From CAMCHP01 sp036835325 (GTDB lineage Bacteria > Bacteroidota > Bacteroidia > Flavobacteriales_D > Sanyastnellaceae): a stretch of 48,678 nt of DNA. Of this stretch, positions 1 to 8,751 are shown one piece after another (the first letter of the stretch is position 1; every line of letters starts with the position of its first letter). The notes beneath the pieces are model-generated. The model worked only from the letters and a program-made list of their open reading frames with translations, was not told the DNA's origin and did no database searches. Location of the stretch: the NCBI GenBank assembly GCA_036835325.1, contig DAITMF010000026.1:1-48678 (forward strand). The letters are read 5' to 3'. Both the position numbers and the translations under genes were made by a program.

Positions 1-362
1 GTGCCAAAACGGGCTTCAAGATACCTGTAGATGGAGGTGAGCTGCATGCGGTAGTACACCGGCATAAGCACATACGCGATGAATACGTAGCCCGCCAAAT
101 AGCCCAGCACCATTTGCATGTACGAAAACTGGTCAACAAGTACGCCATCGTCGTTGGTGATGCCGGCCTTTCCGGGTATGCTGATGAAGGTGACGCCACT
201 CAAACTAGCGCCGATCATGCCAAAGGCGACGAGCATCCACGGCGCGTTTCGTCCGGCCAAAAAGAAATCACTGTTCTTACCTGCGCCTCCGGTAAGGCGC
301 GAGATGACAATCAGTACAGCGAAATACGCGGCGATAACACCCAGGATAAGTGAAGGACTCAT
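1..362 (-). CDS. Sodium:solute symporter family protein, N-terminal part (gene runs off the window)
   Basis: The reverse strand reads from an ATG at 362 and stays open to base 1, giving about 120 N-terminal residues of a membrane transporter. Hydrophobic segments lie near residues 3-21, 42-62 and 83-103. The stretch SDFFLAGR, followed by GASLSGVTFISIPG, is the usual N-terminal signature of the SSS (sodium:solute symporter) family, whose members couple Na+ import to uptake of sugars, amino acids or anions. The substrate cannot be told from this fragment. The gene follows rmuC on the same strand with about 42 bp between them, so co-transcription is plausible. The C-terminal three quarters lie outside the window. 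Confidence 0.85.
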   Translation of the reverse strand, partial: MSPSLILGVIAAYFAVLIVISRLTGGAGKNSDFFLAGRNAPWMLVAFGMIGASLSGVTFISIPGKAGITNDDGVLVDQFSYMQMVLGYLAGYVFIAYVLMPVYYRMQLTSIYRYLEARFG

Positions 363-404
363 GCGCTCAAAAGTCGGAACTTTTTCATGAATCCGGTTTT
401 GGCA

Positions 405-1748
405 TCAATCGGGATCGCCGTCGTCGATGTCGGTGCCGATACCCGGGAGCAGTTCGCGCGATTCTCCATCGCTGAGCGCTTCAACTCCACGCAGGCGACG
501 CTGAATGGCCCGTGTGCGGGTGCCCATGACTTCATCGAGCTGGTTGAGACCGGTTTGGATGTTCTTCTGGGCCTTGTCCATTAGTCCACCAAATTTTTCG
601 AATTCGGTTTTCACCGCACCCAGAATTTGCCACACTTCGCTGCTGCGTTTTTGAATGGCCAGGGTTTTGAATCCCATTTGCAGGCTGTTCAAAATGGCCG
701 CAAGCGTTGTAGGACCGGTCACAATGATTTTATGGTTGCGCTGAAGGTCTTCGAGCAGTGCTGCTTTTCGTACGACCTCGGCATAAATGCCTTCGAATGG
801 TAGAAAGAGAATGGCAAAATCAGTGGTGTTTGGCGGATCAACGTACTTCTCACTGATGTCTTTCGCCATTTTCTTGATGGTGTTTTCAAGGCCTTTACGG
901 GCGGCTTCGATTTCGTTCACTTCACCGGTTTCGTAGGCGTCGAGGAGTTTTTCGTACACATCTTTCGGGAACTTGGCATCAACGGGCAGCCACACGTTCT
1001 GGCCGTTGTCGTCGCGACCGGGCAGCTTGATGGCAAATTCGACCACATCGCTGCTGCCTTGCTTGGTTTGAACGTTGGCTTGGTATTGGTCAGGCGCGAG
1101 AATTTGCTCGAGGAGCATTTCAAGTTGAATCTCGCCAATGCCGCCGCGGGTTTTGACGTTGCTCAGCACACGCTTCAAGCCGCCCACATCGTTGGCGAGG
1201 TTTTTCATTTCGCCGAGGCCTTCTTGCACTGCCTGGAGCTGTTTGCCGACCGTTTCAAACGACTGACTCAAGCGATCATTCAGGGTTTTTTGGAGCTTCT
1301 CATCAACGGTTTTGCGCATCTCATCGAGCTGCTTGCTGTTGTCTTCGCGCAGGTGGTTGAGGTTTTTCTCGACTTGCAGACGGATTTCCTGAAGCCGGTC
1401 ACTTGACTGCTTGTTTTGCTCGTCGAGGCGCTGGGTGAAGTCAGCGAATTTTTGCCGCAACAGTTCGTTGAGCTGTTGGGTGTTTTCGCCAAAGCGGGTG
1501 CCGAATGTTTCGAGCGATTTGCTGAGTTCGGTGCGGCTTGTGGCGGCTTGCTCGTTGTTTTCGCGTCGGTTGCGTTCAAATTCATCTTTCAACCTGGGCT
1601 CGAGCTGATTGAGTAAGATTTCAAGGCGCTGCACCGACTCACGCACGGCGGCCGAATCGGTGTCGTTTTTGGTCTTGCTCATCCGCAAGGTCACCACCAA
1701 GGTGATCAACGCGATGAGCGCAATGAGTATAAGAAGTGCTTCTATCAT
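405..1748 (-). CDS. rmuC: DNA recombination protein RmuC
   Basis: This 447-residue protein has one N-terminal membrane helix (about residues 2-22), a long charged coiled coil (about 30-190) and then the conserved RmuC core, containing TRGGIGEIQLEMLLEQIL, WLPVDAKFPKD and the later NSLQMGF. RmuC proteins are membrane-anchored, have a predicted restriction-endonuclease-like fold and limit inversions and rearrangements at short inverted repeats. The biochemical activity is not well defined. Length and domain order are normal for the family. The start ATG at 1748 directly precedes the membrane helix. The gene stands upstream of the symporter on the same strand. Confidence 0.93.
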   Translation of the reverse strand: MIEALLILIALIALITLVVTLRMSKTKNDTDSAAVRESVQRLEILLNQLEPRLKDEFERNRRENNEQAATSRTELSKSLETFGTRFGENTQQLNELLRQKFADFTQRLDEQNKQSSDRLQEIRLQVEKNLNHLREDNSKQLDEMRKTVDEKLQKTLNDRLSQSFETVGKQLQAVQEGLGEMKNLANDVGGLKRVLSNVKTRGGIGEIQLEMLLEQILAPDQYQANVQTKQGSSDVVEFAIKLPGRDDNGQNVWLPVDAKFPKDVYEKLLDAYETGEVNEIEAARKGLENTIKKMAKDISEKYVDPPNTTDFAILFLPFEGIYAEVVRKAALLEDLQRNHKIIVTGPTTLAAILNSLQMGFKTLAIQKRSSEVWQILGAVKTEFEKFGGLMDKAQKNIQTGLNQLDEVMGTRTRAIQRRLRGVEALSDGESRELLPGIGTDIDDGDPD

Positions 1749-1855
1749 GGCAAATGTGCGTTAAGTGGCCTCCGCCCCGCATCCGACCGCAGGGAGAAAA
1801 CCCAAAATTCAAAGCAAAGAAACATCGGCAGTCCGTAACCTATTTACGGTGTCGA

Positions 1856-4800
1856 CTATTTCTGCGAAAGTGCCTTTTTTCGTCCGACAAGTTCGATGTC
1901 GAACTCGTCGGGTGTGCCGGTCATGCGCACGTTCACGAAGCGTGTGCGGCGTTTCGGGTCTTCTTGCACGATGTCATCATCGCCGTCGGCTGCTTCTTTT
2001 TGCTTTCCGCCGAAGAGCTTGCGCGAGGCGGTTTGCGTGATGAGCTGCCACGGCACACGGATGATGTAATCCATGTTCAAGTCAAAGTCTTGTTGGCCGC
2101 TTAATTCGATGAAGCCGAGGCTTGAATTCACGCGCATGAGCGGTATTTTGGTGACTCCGTTGACCACATCAATTTCGTTGCGCAAGGTGTCAAACAGCAC
2201 CCGGTTCAGGTTGCGGTCTTGGAAGTAATCCGCCAATGCCAGCATGGGCTCGTAGTTGTCGAGTCGGCCGTTGACCACTTCCACTTCGAGGTGAATTTGC
2301 GAGTCGTCAATGATGGGTACCAGATCGGCATGCATGTGGATTTTACCGGTCATTAATCCGCTGATGTACCCGTGCAGGTTTTCGGCAACAATGGCGTCTT
2401 GGCCGAAGTTGTCGAACTTCAACAACAGCTTATCGAGGTCGATGTTGGTGAAGCGGAAATTCGGATTGAGGTAAATCTTCGTGCGGTCTTCTCCGGTGAA
2501 GTAGCCGTTGGCAACGACCGTGCCACCGGCGATGCCGAGTGAAAGGTCGTCGAAGGCGAGCCGATGGTCTTTGGTCGTGCTCAAACCGCCTTTGATGTTC
2601 TCAAGTTTGTAGTTGTGGTAAGTGACCTTCTGAATATCGAGCTGCACATCGAGGTTCGGAAAGGGCATATCAAACACCGAGAACACGGCGTCGTGGTCAA
2701 CAACGGTGTCGTTCGAATTGGGTTCCCAAGCGAGCAGTTGGTCAAGGTCGAGGTGAGTGGCTTTGAACACGAGTCGGTACGAATGATCGGCTCCGGCTTG
2801 CAGACTTTTCAAGGTGCAATTCAGGTCGGCGGTAAAGCTGGAGTTGCCCATCCGTCCACGGAAACGGTCAACCACCAAGCGCCCGTCTTCAAAATGGAAC
2901 CGTCCGGCGAAGTCTTTCAATGCCATCGGGTGCATTTTCATTTTTCCTTGCAGGTCATCGATGTACACATCGGCCGAGCGCAAGCTGTCGGTATAGTGCA
3001 GTTCTGCGTGTCCTTTAAGCCTCATATTGGTGATGGCTTCGTGGCGGTAATCTTCGGGGACGAAATTCTCACCGTTGTAGCTGAACAGGTCGTGCAGTTG
3101 AATGAGGTTCGAAACGAGGTTGAAATCAACGCGTGTATCACCGTTGGGTTTTTCGTCGAACCAAAGGTCGTAGTGCGTGAGTTTGCCCGAGAAATGGAAG
3201 TCGGTACTGTCAACCAATCCGCTGAAATCAATGATGCTGAAATCGGCTTCATCGATCAACACGTCGGCTTTGAAGTCGTGAAGCCGGTGGGGGTAATGGT
3301 TCATGGTAACGTCTAATCCGTCAATAAAAAACTCACCAATTGGCAGGGTTTTTGATTCGGTAATGGCACGTGCCGAGGCGTCGAAGCGCAAGTCAAGACG
3401 CAGGTCGGTCAGGATTTCTTTTATCGCTTGCGCGGATGAGTCGCTGGGTGGCCCGGCCAACTCTCCGAGGTTCAAGCGCGTTGAGCGCAACTTCAGCTTG
3501 GCTTCGGTTGGGATGTCGGTATGGTGGATGATGGCGGGCAAATCATCGATGCTACCGGTGATGGCCAAATCGCTTTCGCCGGCTTTGAAGGTGAACTGCT
3601 CAATGACGGCTTCATGGCCTTCCATGCTCATGCGGATATTGACATCACTGATCGGAAGGTGGTACTCAGGCATTTTGAAGCCGAGATCGGTGACTTCAAG
3701 CTCAGTGAAGTACGATTCGTTGAGCCGTTCAATGCTGGTTTCAGGATTTTCGAGGTCAATGATGTCGTGGAAGTTCATTTTCAAAACAACGTGTCCGCGC
3801 AAGTCTTGCAATTGCTCTACGTTGAGAAACTTTGCGAGGAATTCGAGGTTGAAATCGCTGTCGAGCTGAAGGTCGATATCCGGCGCATCGAAGTTTTTGA
3901 CGACGAGGCGCCCGCTGAATCGGCCGGCTTCGGGCCGCGCCGAGAAACTGTTCAGTGCGAACTCCATGGTGCGGGTATTGAGCGAGTCGCCGTTGGTAAA
4001 GTAGCCGTTGAACTGCATGTCGTCGAGCTTCTTGGCCGTGGTGGTGTTGTTGAAGAAACCGTCGCGGCAACCAAATTCGGCTTTGAAGTAAGGCGAATGG
4101 CCGTTGATAGCTTTCCCTTTGACATCGGCTTTGAAGAAGATATCGCCTTGATTGGCGTAGCGTTCCAAGGTGGGGGCAAGGTCATCAGGTGCGAACGCCA
4201 TCAAGAGGTCAAAGTCGTCTTTGGACCCTTCGAAGATCAAGTCGAGGTTGGCGCTGTCGTCAAGGTCGATGCTACCTGACATGTTGAATTCGGCGTTGCG
4301 TAGCCGCACGATCGATGGCTCAAAGGTTAAGACTTGCGTTGCGTTGTCAAACCTGAAGTCAGTATCAATAAAGATGGGTTTATGCTTAACAAAAGCGGTA
4401 TCGCCTGACTGAATAATGGTCAGTGTGAGATCTGAAGTGAGGCCTGACTTGACATAGGTGTCGCTGCTTTTGAAGTAGGTTGTAGCTGTAGCAACAACCG
4501 CATCAATTTTGAGTCCTGAATTCAGGTTGTTTTTTGAAATGGCCACATTTTCAAGTGCAATGCGCTTGAGTTTCATGTGAAACTCTTCACCGGTGTCTTC
4601 AACTTCAACGAGCGGGGCAAAGGCATTGGTGATGTTCAGTGAGTCGTCAGAGTACTGCACAATGTCGATAAAGCCGTCGCTCAGTTTGATCGATCGAATC
4701 TCAAAATCACCGGTAATGAGGGTGAACAAATCGAAACCGACGTACACGTCATGCATGGTGAGCACTGCAGCCGCGCTGTCGTCTTTCGATTCAAACACGC

Positions 4801-5020
4801 TAAACTCTTCGAGGTCAACCGAGATGTAGGGGAAATTTACAAAGGGCTCGATGTGGCTCCCGGCAATGGAAATTCGACCTCGAAAATCGGCATTGGCTGT
4901 TTCAATCAGCTCTTTCACGATGGCTTCTTGCCGCGACAAAAGCACGGCCAATCCAACCCCGAAAATCACAACAATTGCAAGCACTGCCCATAGCAGCACT
5001 TTTAAGACCCGTTTCACCAT
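1856..5020 (-). CDS. AsmA-like family protein (1054 aa), envelope lipid-transport type
   Basis: This is a long protein with a single N-terminal membrane helix (about residues 5-27) and then roughly 1000 residues of beta-rich, repetitive sequence. It ends in a typical AsmA C-terminal region, with alternating hydrophobic strands and motifs such as LSGQQDFDLNMDYIIRVPWQL near residue 985. AsmA-like proteins are thought to form long bridge-like grooves between inner and outer membranes and to help phospholipid transport or outer-membrane homeostasis. The exact role of this Bacteroidetes form is unknown. Many ORFs on the opposite strand here are shadows of this gene. The ATG at 5020 is preceded by a promoter-like TATCTTCG on the minus strand. 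Confidence 0.85.
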   Translation of the reverse strand: MVKRVLKVLLWAVLAIVVIFGVGLAVLLSRQEAIVKELIETANADFRGRISIAGSHIEPFVNFPYISVDLEEFSVFESKDDSAAAVLTMHDVYVGFDLFTLITGDFEIRSIKLSDGFIDIVQYSDDSLNITNAFAPLVEVEDTGEEFHMKLKRIALENVAISKNNLNSGLKIDAVVATATTYFKSSDTYVKSGLTSDLTLTIIQSGDTAFVKHKPIFIDTDFRFDNATQVLTFEPSIVRLRNAEFNMSGSIDLDDSANLDLIFEGSKDDFDLLMAFAPDDLAPTLERYANQGDIFFKADVKGKAINGHSPYFKAEFGCRDGFFNNTTTAKKLDDMQFNGYFTNGDSLNTRTMEFALNSFSARPEAGRFSGRLVVKNFDAPDIDLQLDSDFNLEFLAKFLNVEQLQDLRGHVVLKMNFHDIIDLENPETSIERLNESYFTELEVTDLGFKMPEYHLPISDVNIRMSMEGHEAVIEQFTFKAGESDLAITGSIDDLPAIIHHTDIPTEAKLKLRSTRLNLGELAGPPSDSSAQAIKEILTDLRLDLRFDASARAITESKTLPIGEFFIDGLDVTMNHYPHRLHDFKADVLIDEADFSIIDFSGLVDSTDFHFSGKLTHYDLWFDEKPNGDTRVDFNLVSNLIQLHDLFSYNGENFVPEDYRHEAITNMRLKGHAELHYTDSLRSADVYIDDLQGKMKMHPMALKDFAGRFHFEDGRLVVDRFRGRMGNSSFTADLNCTLKSLQAGADHSYRLVFKATHLDLDQLLAWEPNSNDTVVDHDAVFSVFDMPFPNLDVQLDIQKVTYHNYKLENIKGGLSTTKDHRLAFDDLSLGIAGGTVVANGYFTGEDRTKIYLNPNFRFTNIDLDKLLLKFDNFGQDAIVAENLHGYISGLMTGKIHMHADLVPIIDDSQIHLEVEVVNGRLDNYEPMLALADYFQDRNLNRVLFDTLRNEIDVVNGVTKIPLMRVNSSLGFIELSGQQDFDLNMDYIIRVPWQLITQTASRKLFGGKQKEAADGDDDIVQEDPKRRTRFVNVRMTGTPDEFDIELVGRKKALSQK

Positions 5021-5043
5021 GGTACTTCAAAAACTTGGCGCTA

Positions 5044-5051
5044 CGAAGATA
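5044..5051 (-). promoter_or_regulatory. Promoter -7-like element (TATCTTCG) before the AsmA-like gene
   Basis: Read on the minus strand, the bases are TATCTTCG. This matches seven of eight positions of the Bacteroidetes TAnnTTTG element and lies 23 nt before the AsmA-like start codon. The same octamer precedes tRNA-Arg and the DUF2807 gene in this window. No clear -33 TTTG was seen. Confidence 0.45.
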
Positions 5052-5072
5052 CGGGTGATTGGTAGACTAGCA

Positions 5073-5306
5073 CTACTTTTCTTCGCGGCCTGACCGACGG
5101 TAATCCCAATCTTGGTAAAACCTGTCGTCAAAGCTTTCAGCCACCTCATAATTGTCGCGCAAAACCCGCCATACCATCCAAATAAGAACGAAAGGCAGCG
5201 TAAGAATAACCGCTGTCAACAGCAAGTCCAGGTTAAAAAGTGATGCCAGGCCTGCGAGCAATATGCCTAGAGCTACAAGCAGCAAGGGTGTGCGCACGAT
5301 TTCCAT
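5073..5306 (-). CDS. Small two-helix membrane protein of unknown function
   Basis: This small protein of 77 residues has two close hydrophobic stretches (about residues 5-24 and 26-43) and a charged, aromatic C-terminal tail (FDDRFYQDWDYRRSGREEK). I do not recognise a characterised family. It sits between the VCBS-repeat gene and the AsmA-like gene on the same strand, and likely belongs to that transcript. The ATG at 5306 is chosen here. An in-frame TTG at 5330, preceded by AGAGG, would add eight residues (MSYEKALS) and cannot be excluded. Confidence 0.6.
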   Translation of the reverse strand: MEIVRTPLLLVALGILLAGLASLFNLDLLLTAVILTLPFVLIWMVWRVLRDNYEVAESFDDRFYQDWDYRRSGREEK

Positions 5307-5366
5307 CGAAAGAGCTTTTTCGTATGACAAACCTCTTAAGCACTTTGTTCGTTATTTGGCCAACGT

Positions 5367-7622
5367 TTAACGTTTCACGACAATCTTGCCGGTGCGCCGG
5401 GCTCCGTTTTCATAGACGTCGACCAAGTAGATGCCGTTGCCCAGTTCCAAAGTGCTGATTCGGAGCACGCTTTCCTGAACAAGTTGCCGGTCGATGACTG
5501 TTTTTCCGGTGATATCGCTTACGCGGATGGTCACGGGTCCCGCGCTGCTGCGTTCGATAACAAAGTAGTCGTTCGCAGGGTTGGGGTACACCTTCAATTG
5601 GTTGTCGGATGGGATAGCATTCACCGAAACACTTGGGTCATAGCCTCTGAAGTACATCACACCACCATTGGTGATGCCGTACACCATATCGAGGTAGCCG
5701 TCGTTGTTGATGTCTTCAAGTGCCATGCCGCAGCGTAAACCTTCTTTGATGCCTGCCAGTTCGGTGGTGACTTGGTTGAAGCTGCCGCTGAAGTTTTCGG
5801 AGGTGAAGCCATTGTAGACTTCTACCCCGCCGATTTCGTTTCCGACAAAGAGCCAAAGTGCGCCGTCATTATCGCGGTGCAGTTGTGGGATGGAGTAGCC
5901 ATTTATTCCGAGTTGGGTTTGCACTTGAACGCCTCCCAGCGCCGTTCCATTGTCGCCTTCAAACTGTGTGAAAACAGGAGTGTTGGCGGTTCCGGTATTT
6001 AAGAAAAGGTTGACAATGCCTTCTTTTTCGCCTACCAAGAGGTCAAGGTCACCGTCATTGTCGATGTCGAACAAATAAGGTGTGGCAAACTGGCCAATGT
6101 CGATGGGTATTCCTGCATTGTCATTTAGCGGCACAGAAGTTTCATCGAAAACGGGCAGTTCAGTGGCTACACCATTGTTGGTGAACACATGCAACTGACC
6201 GCTTTGCTCACCGATGATCATGTCAAGGTCTCCGTCGCCGTCGAGGTCGCCGAAGCTTGGGTATACGCTTCGCCACCCGGTAGCGGAAATGCCGTTCCAG
6301 TCATCTGAAAACCATTCGAATACTGGGTTGGTAGAGGTTCCTACGTTCAAGTAAAGGGCGATTTGTGACAATTGTGCATCGCCGGCAACGTAGTACTCAC
6401 GGTTGGCAATAATGAGGTCGAGCAATCCGTCGCCATTGACATCAGCCAGCACGGGGTAAGCCCCTGTTCCGGTTTCAATCATACCGGCTTGCAAGAAGCG
6501 GGTTGTCTCGAGCTCAAACCACGGTGCTTCGTTGGTTCCGGTATTCAAGTACAGCCACATGCTGTCGTCGTCATCGGCTTGAAAGCGCGAATTGGGAGCG
6601 AAAATGAGGTCGTTTACTCCGTCGTTGTTCACATCGAGGTGGTAGGAGGCCGGGAAACGGTAGAGGTCGAGCGGTGTTTCACCGGCAATGATTGAAGGGA
6701 AGCTCGGGTCAACAACGGCTGTGCTGTCTTGGCCGTCAACGGCATCTTCCATCAAACACGCCTTAACGGTATTAAAACCGGAGTCGCCAACCAAGAGGTC
6801 GAGAATGCCGTTGCCGTCTAAGTCAAGACTGAGCAATGTGCCTCCCGCATGGCGCGCGCCGGCGTCATTGCGGGGATCGGCTACATTGAACGGACAAACG
6901 AAGTCATCCCCATAAAAAACTGAGTTGTCTTCCGCACCTTCTTCGAACATGCCATAGCAGCGGTTGGTGCACACATAATCAAAGGTGCTTAGGTCGCCGT
7001 TTTGTGCCGCCCGGTTTGTGAAAAAGTAAAGTGTGCTGGCTGATTCGGTAAAGGTGACAATGTCGAGGTCGCCGTCGCCGTCGTAGTCGATGATGCTAGG
7101 GATGTCGATTGACAAGCACACCAGCGGAAAGGTGTTGGGCCCTGTACCAAAATCGAATTGACAGCTAAGTTGGTTGGTGTGCAGCGCGAATTGAAGTCCA
7201 CTTTCAGGTGTTGTGGTGTTTTCCCATATCTGCACAGAGCTTTGGAAAGAGGTGAAGATGTCGTTGTCGCCATCGCCGTCGAAATCGCGCAGCAGCACCC
7301 AATCGCGCAGCGGCGGGAAAGCGTAGGTGTATTCAGGGGCGAAGCGGTAGTTCATATCGCCTGCACTACCTGACTCGTTTACGAAGATGACTACACGGTT
7401 GCCGTCGCGGTCGAAAATAAAGAGGTCATCGAGGCCATCGCCGTTGACGTCAATGTGCGATACCTGGCCTGCTGTCAATCCGCCGGCCCAAGGGTTTGCA
7501 AGAGCCGCCTTGTTCTTGATCACCGGCACGTTTGGGTTGCGAATGAGATCGAACTGCGAGAAGGCGCTCAAATACAATGAAGCCAATAGTACGGTGAGAA
7601 CGAATCGGATGTGAATAGCCAT
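5367..7622 (-). CDS. Secreted FG-GAP/VCBS repeat protein with T9SS type A sorting domain
   Basis: The 751-residue protein starts with a signal peptide (about residues 1-22, ending AFSQ). Many FG-GAP/VCBS-type repeats follow, each centred on calcium-loop motifs such as DVNGDGLDDLFIFDRDG, DFDGDGDNDIF, DLDGDGDLDMIIGEQSG and DIDNDGDLDLLVGEKEG, which predicts a beta-propeller surface. The last 75 residues form a type IX secretion sorting domain, beginning LKVYPNPANDYFVIER and ending RRTGKIVVKR. The protein is therefore expected to cross the outer membrane by T9SS and be anchored or released at the surface. Its ligand is unknown. The ATG at 7622 starts the signal peptide. A TACCTTTA element about 50 nt upstream on the minus strand may serve as promoter. 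Confidence 0.9.
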   Translation of the reverse strand: MAIHIRFVLTVLLASLYLSAFSQFDLIRNPNVPVIKNKAALANPWAGGLTAGQVSHIDVNGDGLDDLFIFDRDGNRVVIFVNESGSAGDMNYRFAPEYTYAFPPLRDWVLLRDFDGDGDNDIFTSFQSSVQIWENTTTPESGLQFALHTNQLSCQFDFGTGPNTFPLVCLSIDIPSIIDYDGDGDLDIVTFTESASTLYFFTNRAAQNGDLSTFDYVCTNRCYGMFEEGAEDNSVFYGDDFVCPFNVADPRNDAGARHAGGTLLSLDLDGNGILDLLVGDSGFNTVKACLMEDAVDGQDSTAVVDPSFPSIIAGETPLDLYRFPASYHLDVNNDGVNDLIFAPNSRFQADDDDSMWLYLNTGTNEAPWFELETTRFLQAGMIETGTGAYPVLADVNGDGLLDLIIANREYYVAGDAQLSQIALYLNVGTSTNPVFEWFSDDWNGISATGWRSVYPSFGDLDGDGDLDMIIGEQSGQLHVFTNNGVATELPVFDETSVPLNDNAGIPIDIGQFATPYLFDIDNDGDLDLLVGEKEGIVNLFLNTGTANTPVFTQFEGDNGTALGGVQVQTQLGINGYSIPQLHRDNDGALWLFVGNEIGGVEVYNGFTSENFSGSFNQVTTELAGIKEGLRCGMALEDINNDGYLDMVYGITNGGVMYFRGYDPSVSVNAIPSDNQLKVYPNPANDYFVIERSSAGPVTIRVSDITGKTVIDRQLVQESVLRISTLELGNGIYLVDVYENGARRTGKIVVKR

Positions 7623-7686
7623 AATCTGTGCCTATGAAATTGATACCTTCGCAAAACGCTTCAGGCAAGGCCTAAAGGTAGCTAAT

Positions 7687-8208
7687 ATGGATACAATTTT
7701 AGAGTTCATCTTCCCCCTCATACCTGCGGTGCTGGTATTCGTAACGGCCTACATTTTTTTCAACCGCATGCGCAACGACCAGCGTGCATTTCAGCAGATG
7801 TTGGTGCGGCTTGAAGAGCGCAAGCACTCGCTTCCGCTACAGTTGAAGGCCTATGAGCGTCTGATTATCATGCTTGAGCGCATTACACCATCGGCCTTGG
7901 TGATGCGCCTGAACAAGCCGGGCATGTCGGCTTCGCAGTTGCAACTTGACCTCCTAAAGGCCGTGCGCGATGAATACGACTTGAACGTAAGCATGCAGAT
8001 GTACGTCAGCAGAACCGCGTGGGAACTTACCGGCCTCGGCCGCGACGAGGTGATCGAAAGCATCAAATCGGCCGCGATCAAGGCAGGAGCGACCGGCACA
8101 GCCCTCGACCTCAGCCGCCATTTGTTCGACCTTGAAGCCCAAACCAAAAACCAATCGGTGAAGCAGGCGCTCGAAGTGCTGCGCCACGAGGCCAGAAAAA
8201 TGATGTAG
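7687..8208 (+). CDS. Conserved membrane-anchored protein of unknown function
   Basis: This 173-residue protein has one N-terminal membrane helix (about residues 7-27), a charged helical linker (MRNDQRAFQQMLVRLEERK) and a cytoplasmic, mostly helical body. I recall similar single-helix proteins in many Bacteroidetes but know no function for them. A TACCTTCG promoter-like element at 7644-7651 lies 36 nt before the ATG. The stop codon is one base before the ATG of the DUF423 gene, so the two genes almost certainly share a transcript. Confidence 0.75.
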   Translation: MDTILEFIFPLIPAVLVFVTAYIFFNRMRNDQRAFQQMLVRLEERKHSLPLQLKAYERLIIMLERITPSALVMRLNKPGMSASQLQLDLLKAVRDEYDLNVSMQMYVSRTAWELTGLGRDEVIESIKSAAIKAGATGTALDLSRHLFDLEAQTKNQSVKQALEVLRHEARKMM

Positions 8209-8209
8209 T

Positions 8210-8611
8210 ATGGAAAAGGCCGACAGAAACCTTCTCGTTTTTGCGCTGTCGCTGATTGCATTGGCCGTTGTTTTGGGTGCCATGGGCGCGCATGCCCTCG
8301 AATCGGTGCTGAGTGAACGGGCCTTAAAGTCGTTTGACACGGCTGTGAAATACCAATTGATGATGAGCCTTGGAGCAACGTTGCTCATCCTTTTAAAAAA
8401 TCAATTTCAACTACCTATTCGTGCTGCGGCGCAGCTCGTGCTCATCGGAACCGTGTTGTTCAGCGGAAGCATCTATGCGCTTACTGCCCTGCCGCTTGAG
8501 TCGGGACTTCGCGCATTCTTCGGGCCGGTAACGCCCATCGGTGGCGTTTTTATGATTGTTGGATGGATGCTTGCCACCATCCGCGCAGCGCGCCAAATAA
8601 CAAAAGTGTAA
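8210..8611 (+). CDS. DUF423 family small membrane protein
   Basis: The 133-residue protein has four predicted membrane helices and the signatures of the DUF423 (YgdD/YwdK) family: GAMGAHALE near residue 24, FSGSIYAL near residue 84 and GPVTPIGG near residue 104. The family is widespread and integral to the inner membrane. No biochemical role is established. It begins one base after the stop of the preceding gene. The length is normal. Confidence 0.9.
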   Translation: MEKADRNLLVFALSLIALAVVLGAMGAHALESVLSERALKSFDTAVKYQLMMSLGATLLILLKNQFQLPIRAAAQLVLIGTVLFSGSIYALTALPLESGLRAFFGPVTPIGGVFMIVGWMLATIRAARQITKV

Positions 8612-8678
8612 AAAGTACACCATTTCATTCGGTTGAAAACCCCCATGGTTTGTGCAAAACAAGGGATGTTAAAACCGC

Positions 8679-8694
8679 TATGATTTGGGTCATA
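8679..8694. promoter_or_regulatory. Crp/Fnr-type palindrome upstream of pckA
   Basis: The sequence TATGATTTGGGTCATA is a perfect palindrome in its outer arms (TATGA-N6-TCATA) and carries the TGA-N6-TCA core that Crp/Fnr-family dimers recognise. Its centre is about 14 nt before the -33 TTTG and roughly 47 nt before the expected transcription start, a usual activator position. The motif is seen directly. Binding is inferred. Related sites are at 36523-36540 and 38506-38517. Confidence 0.5.
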
Positions 8695-8699
8695 AACGG

Positions 8700-8728
8700 T
8701 TTGTGCTCACGTTAAAACGGTAATTTTG
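8700..8728 (+). promoter_or_regulatory. pckA promoter, Bacteroidetes type (TTTG-N17-TAATTTTG)
   Basis: TTTG at 8700-8703 and TAATTTTG at 8721-8728 are separated by 17 nt, which matches the TTTG/TAnnTTTG consensus of the Bacteroidetes primary sigma factor. The expected start of transcription is about 8733, leaving a leader of roughly 20 nt before the ATG at 8752. This is one of the two best promoters in the window. Confidence 0.75.
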
Positions 8729-8751
8729 CATCAAATCTCAATGATAGTTTT

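Noticed and set aside
1833..1849. Small inverted repeat CCGTAA-ATAGG-type between rmuC and the AsmA-like gene
   Set aside because: The stem is only 6 bp with no T tract, too weak to call a terminator or an operator.
2564..4279. Long open frames on the plus strand (250 and 252 codons) opposite the AsmA-like gene
   Set aside because: They mirror the codon pattern of the minus-strand gene, have no recognisable domains and no promoter or start context.
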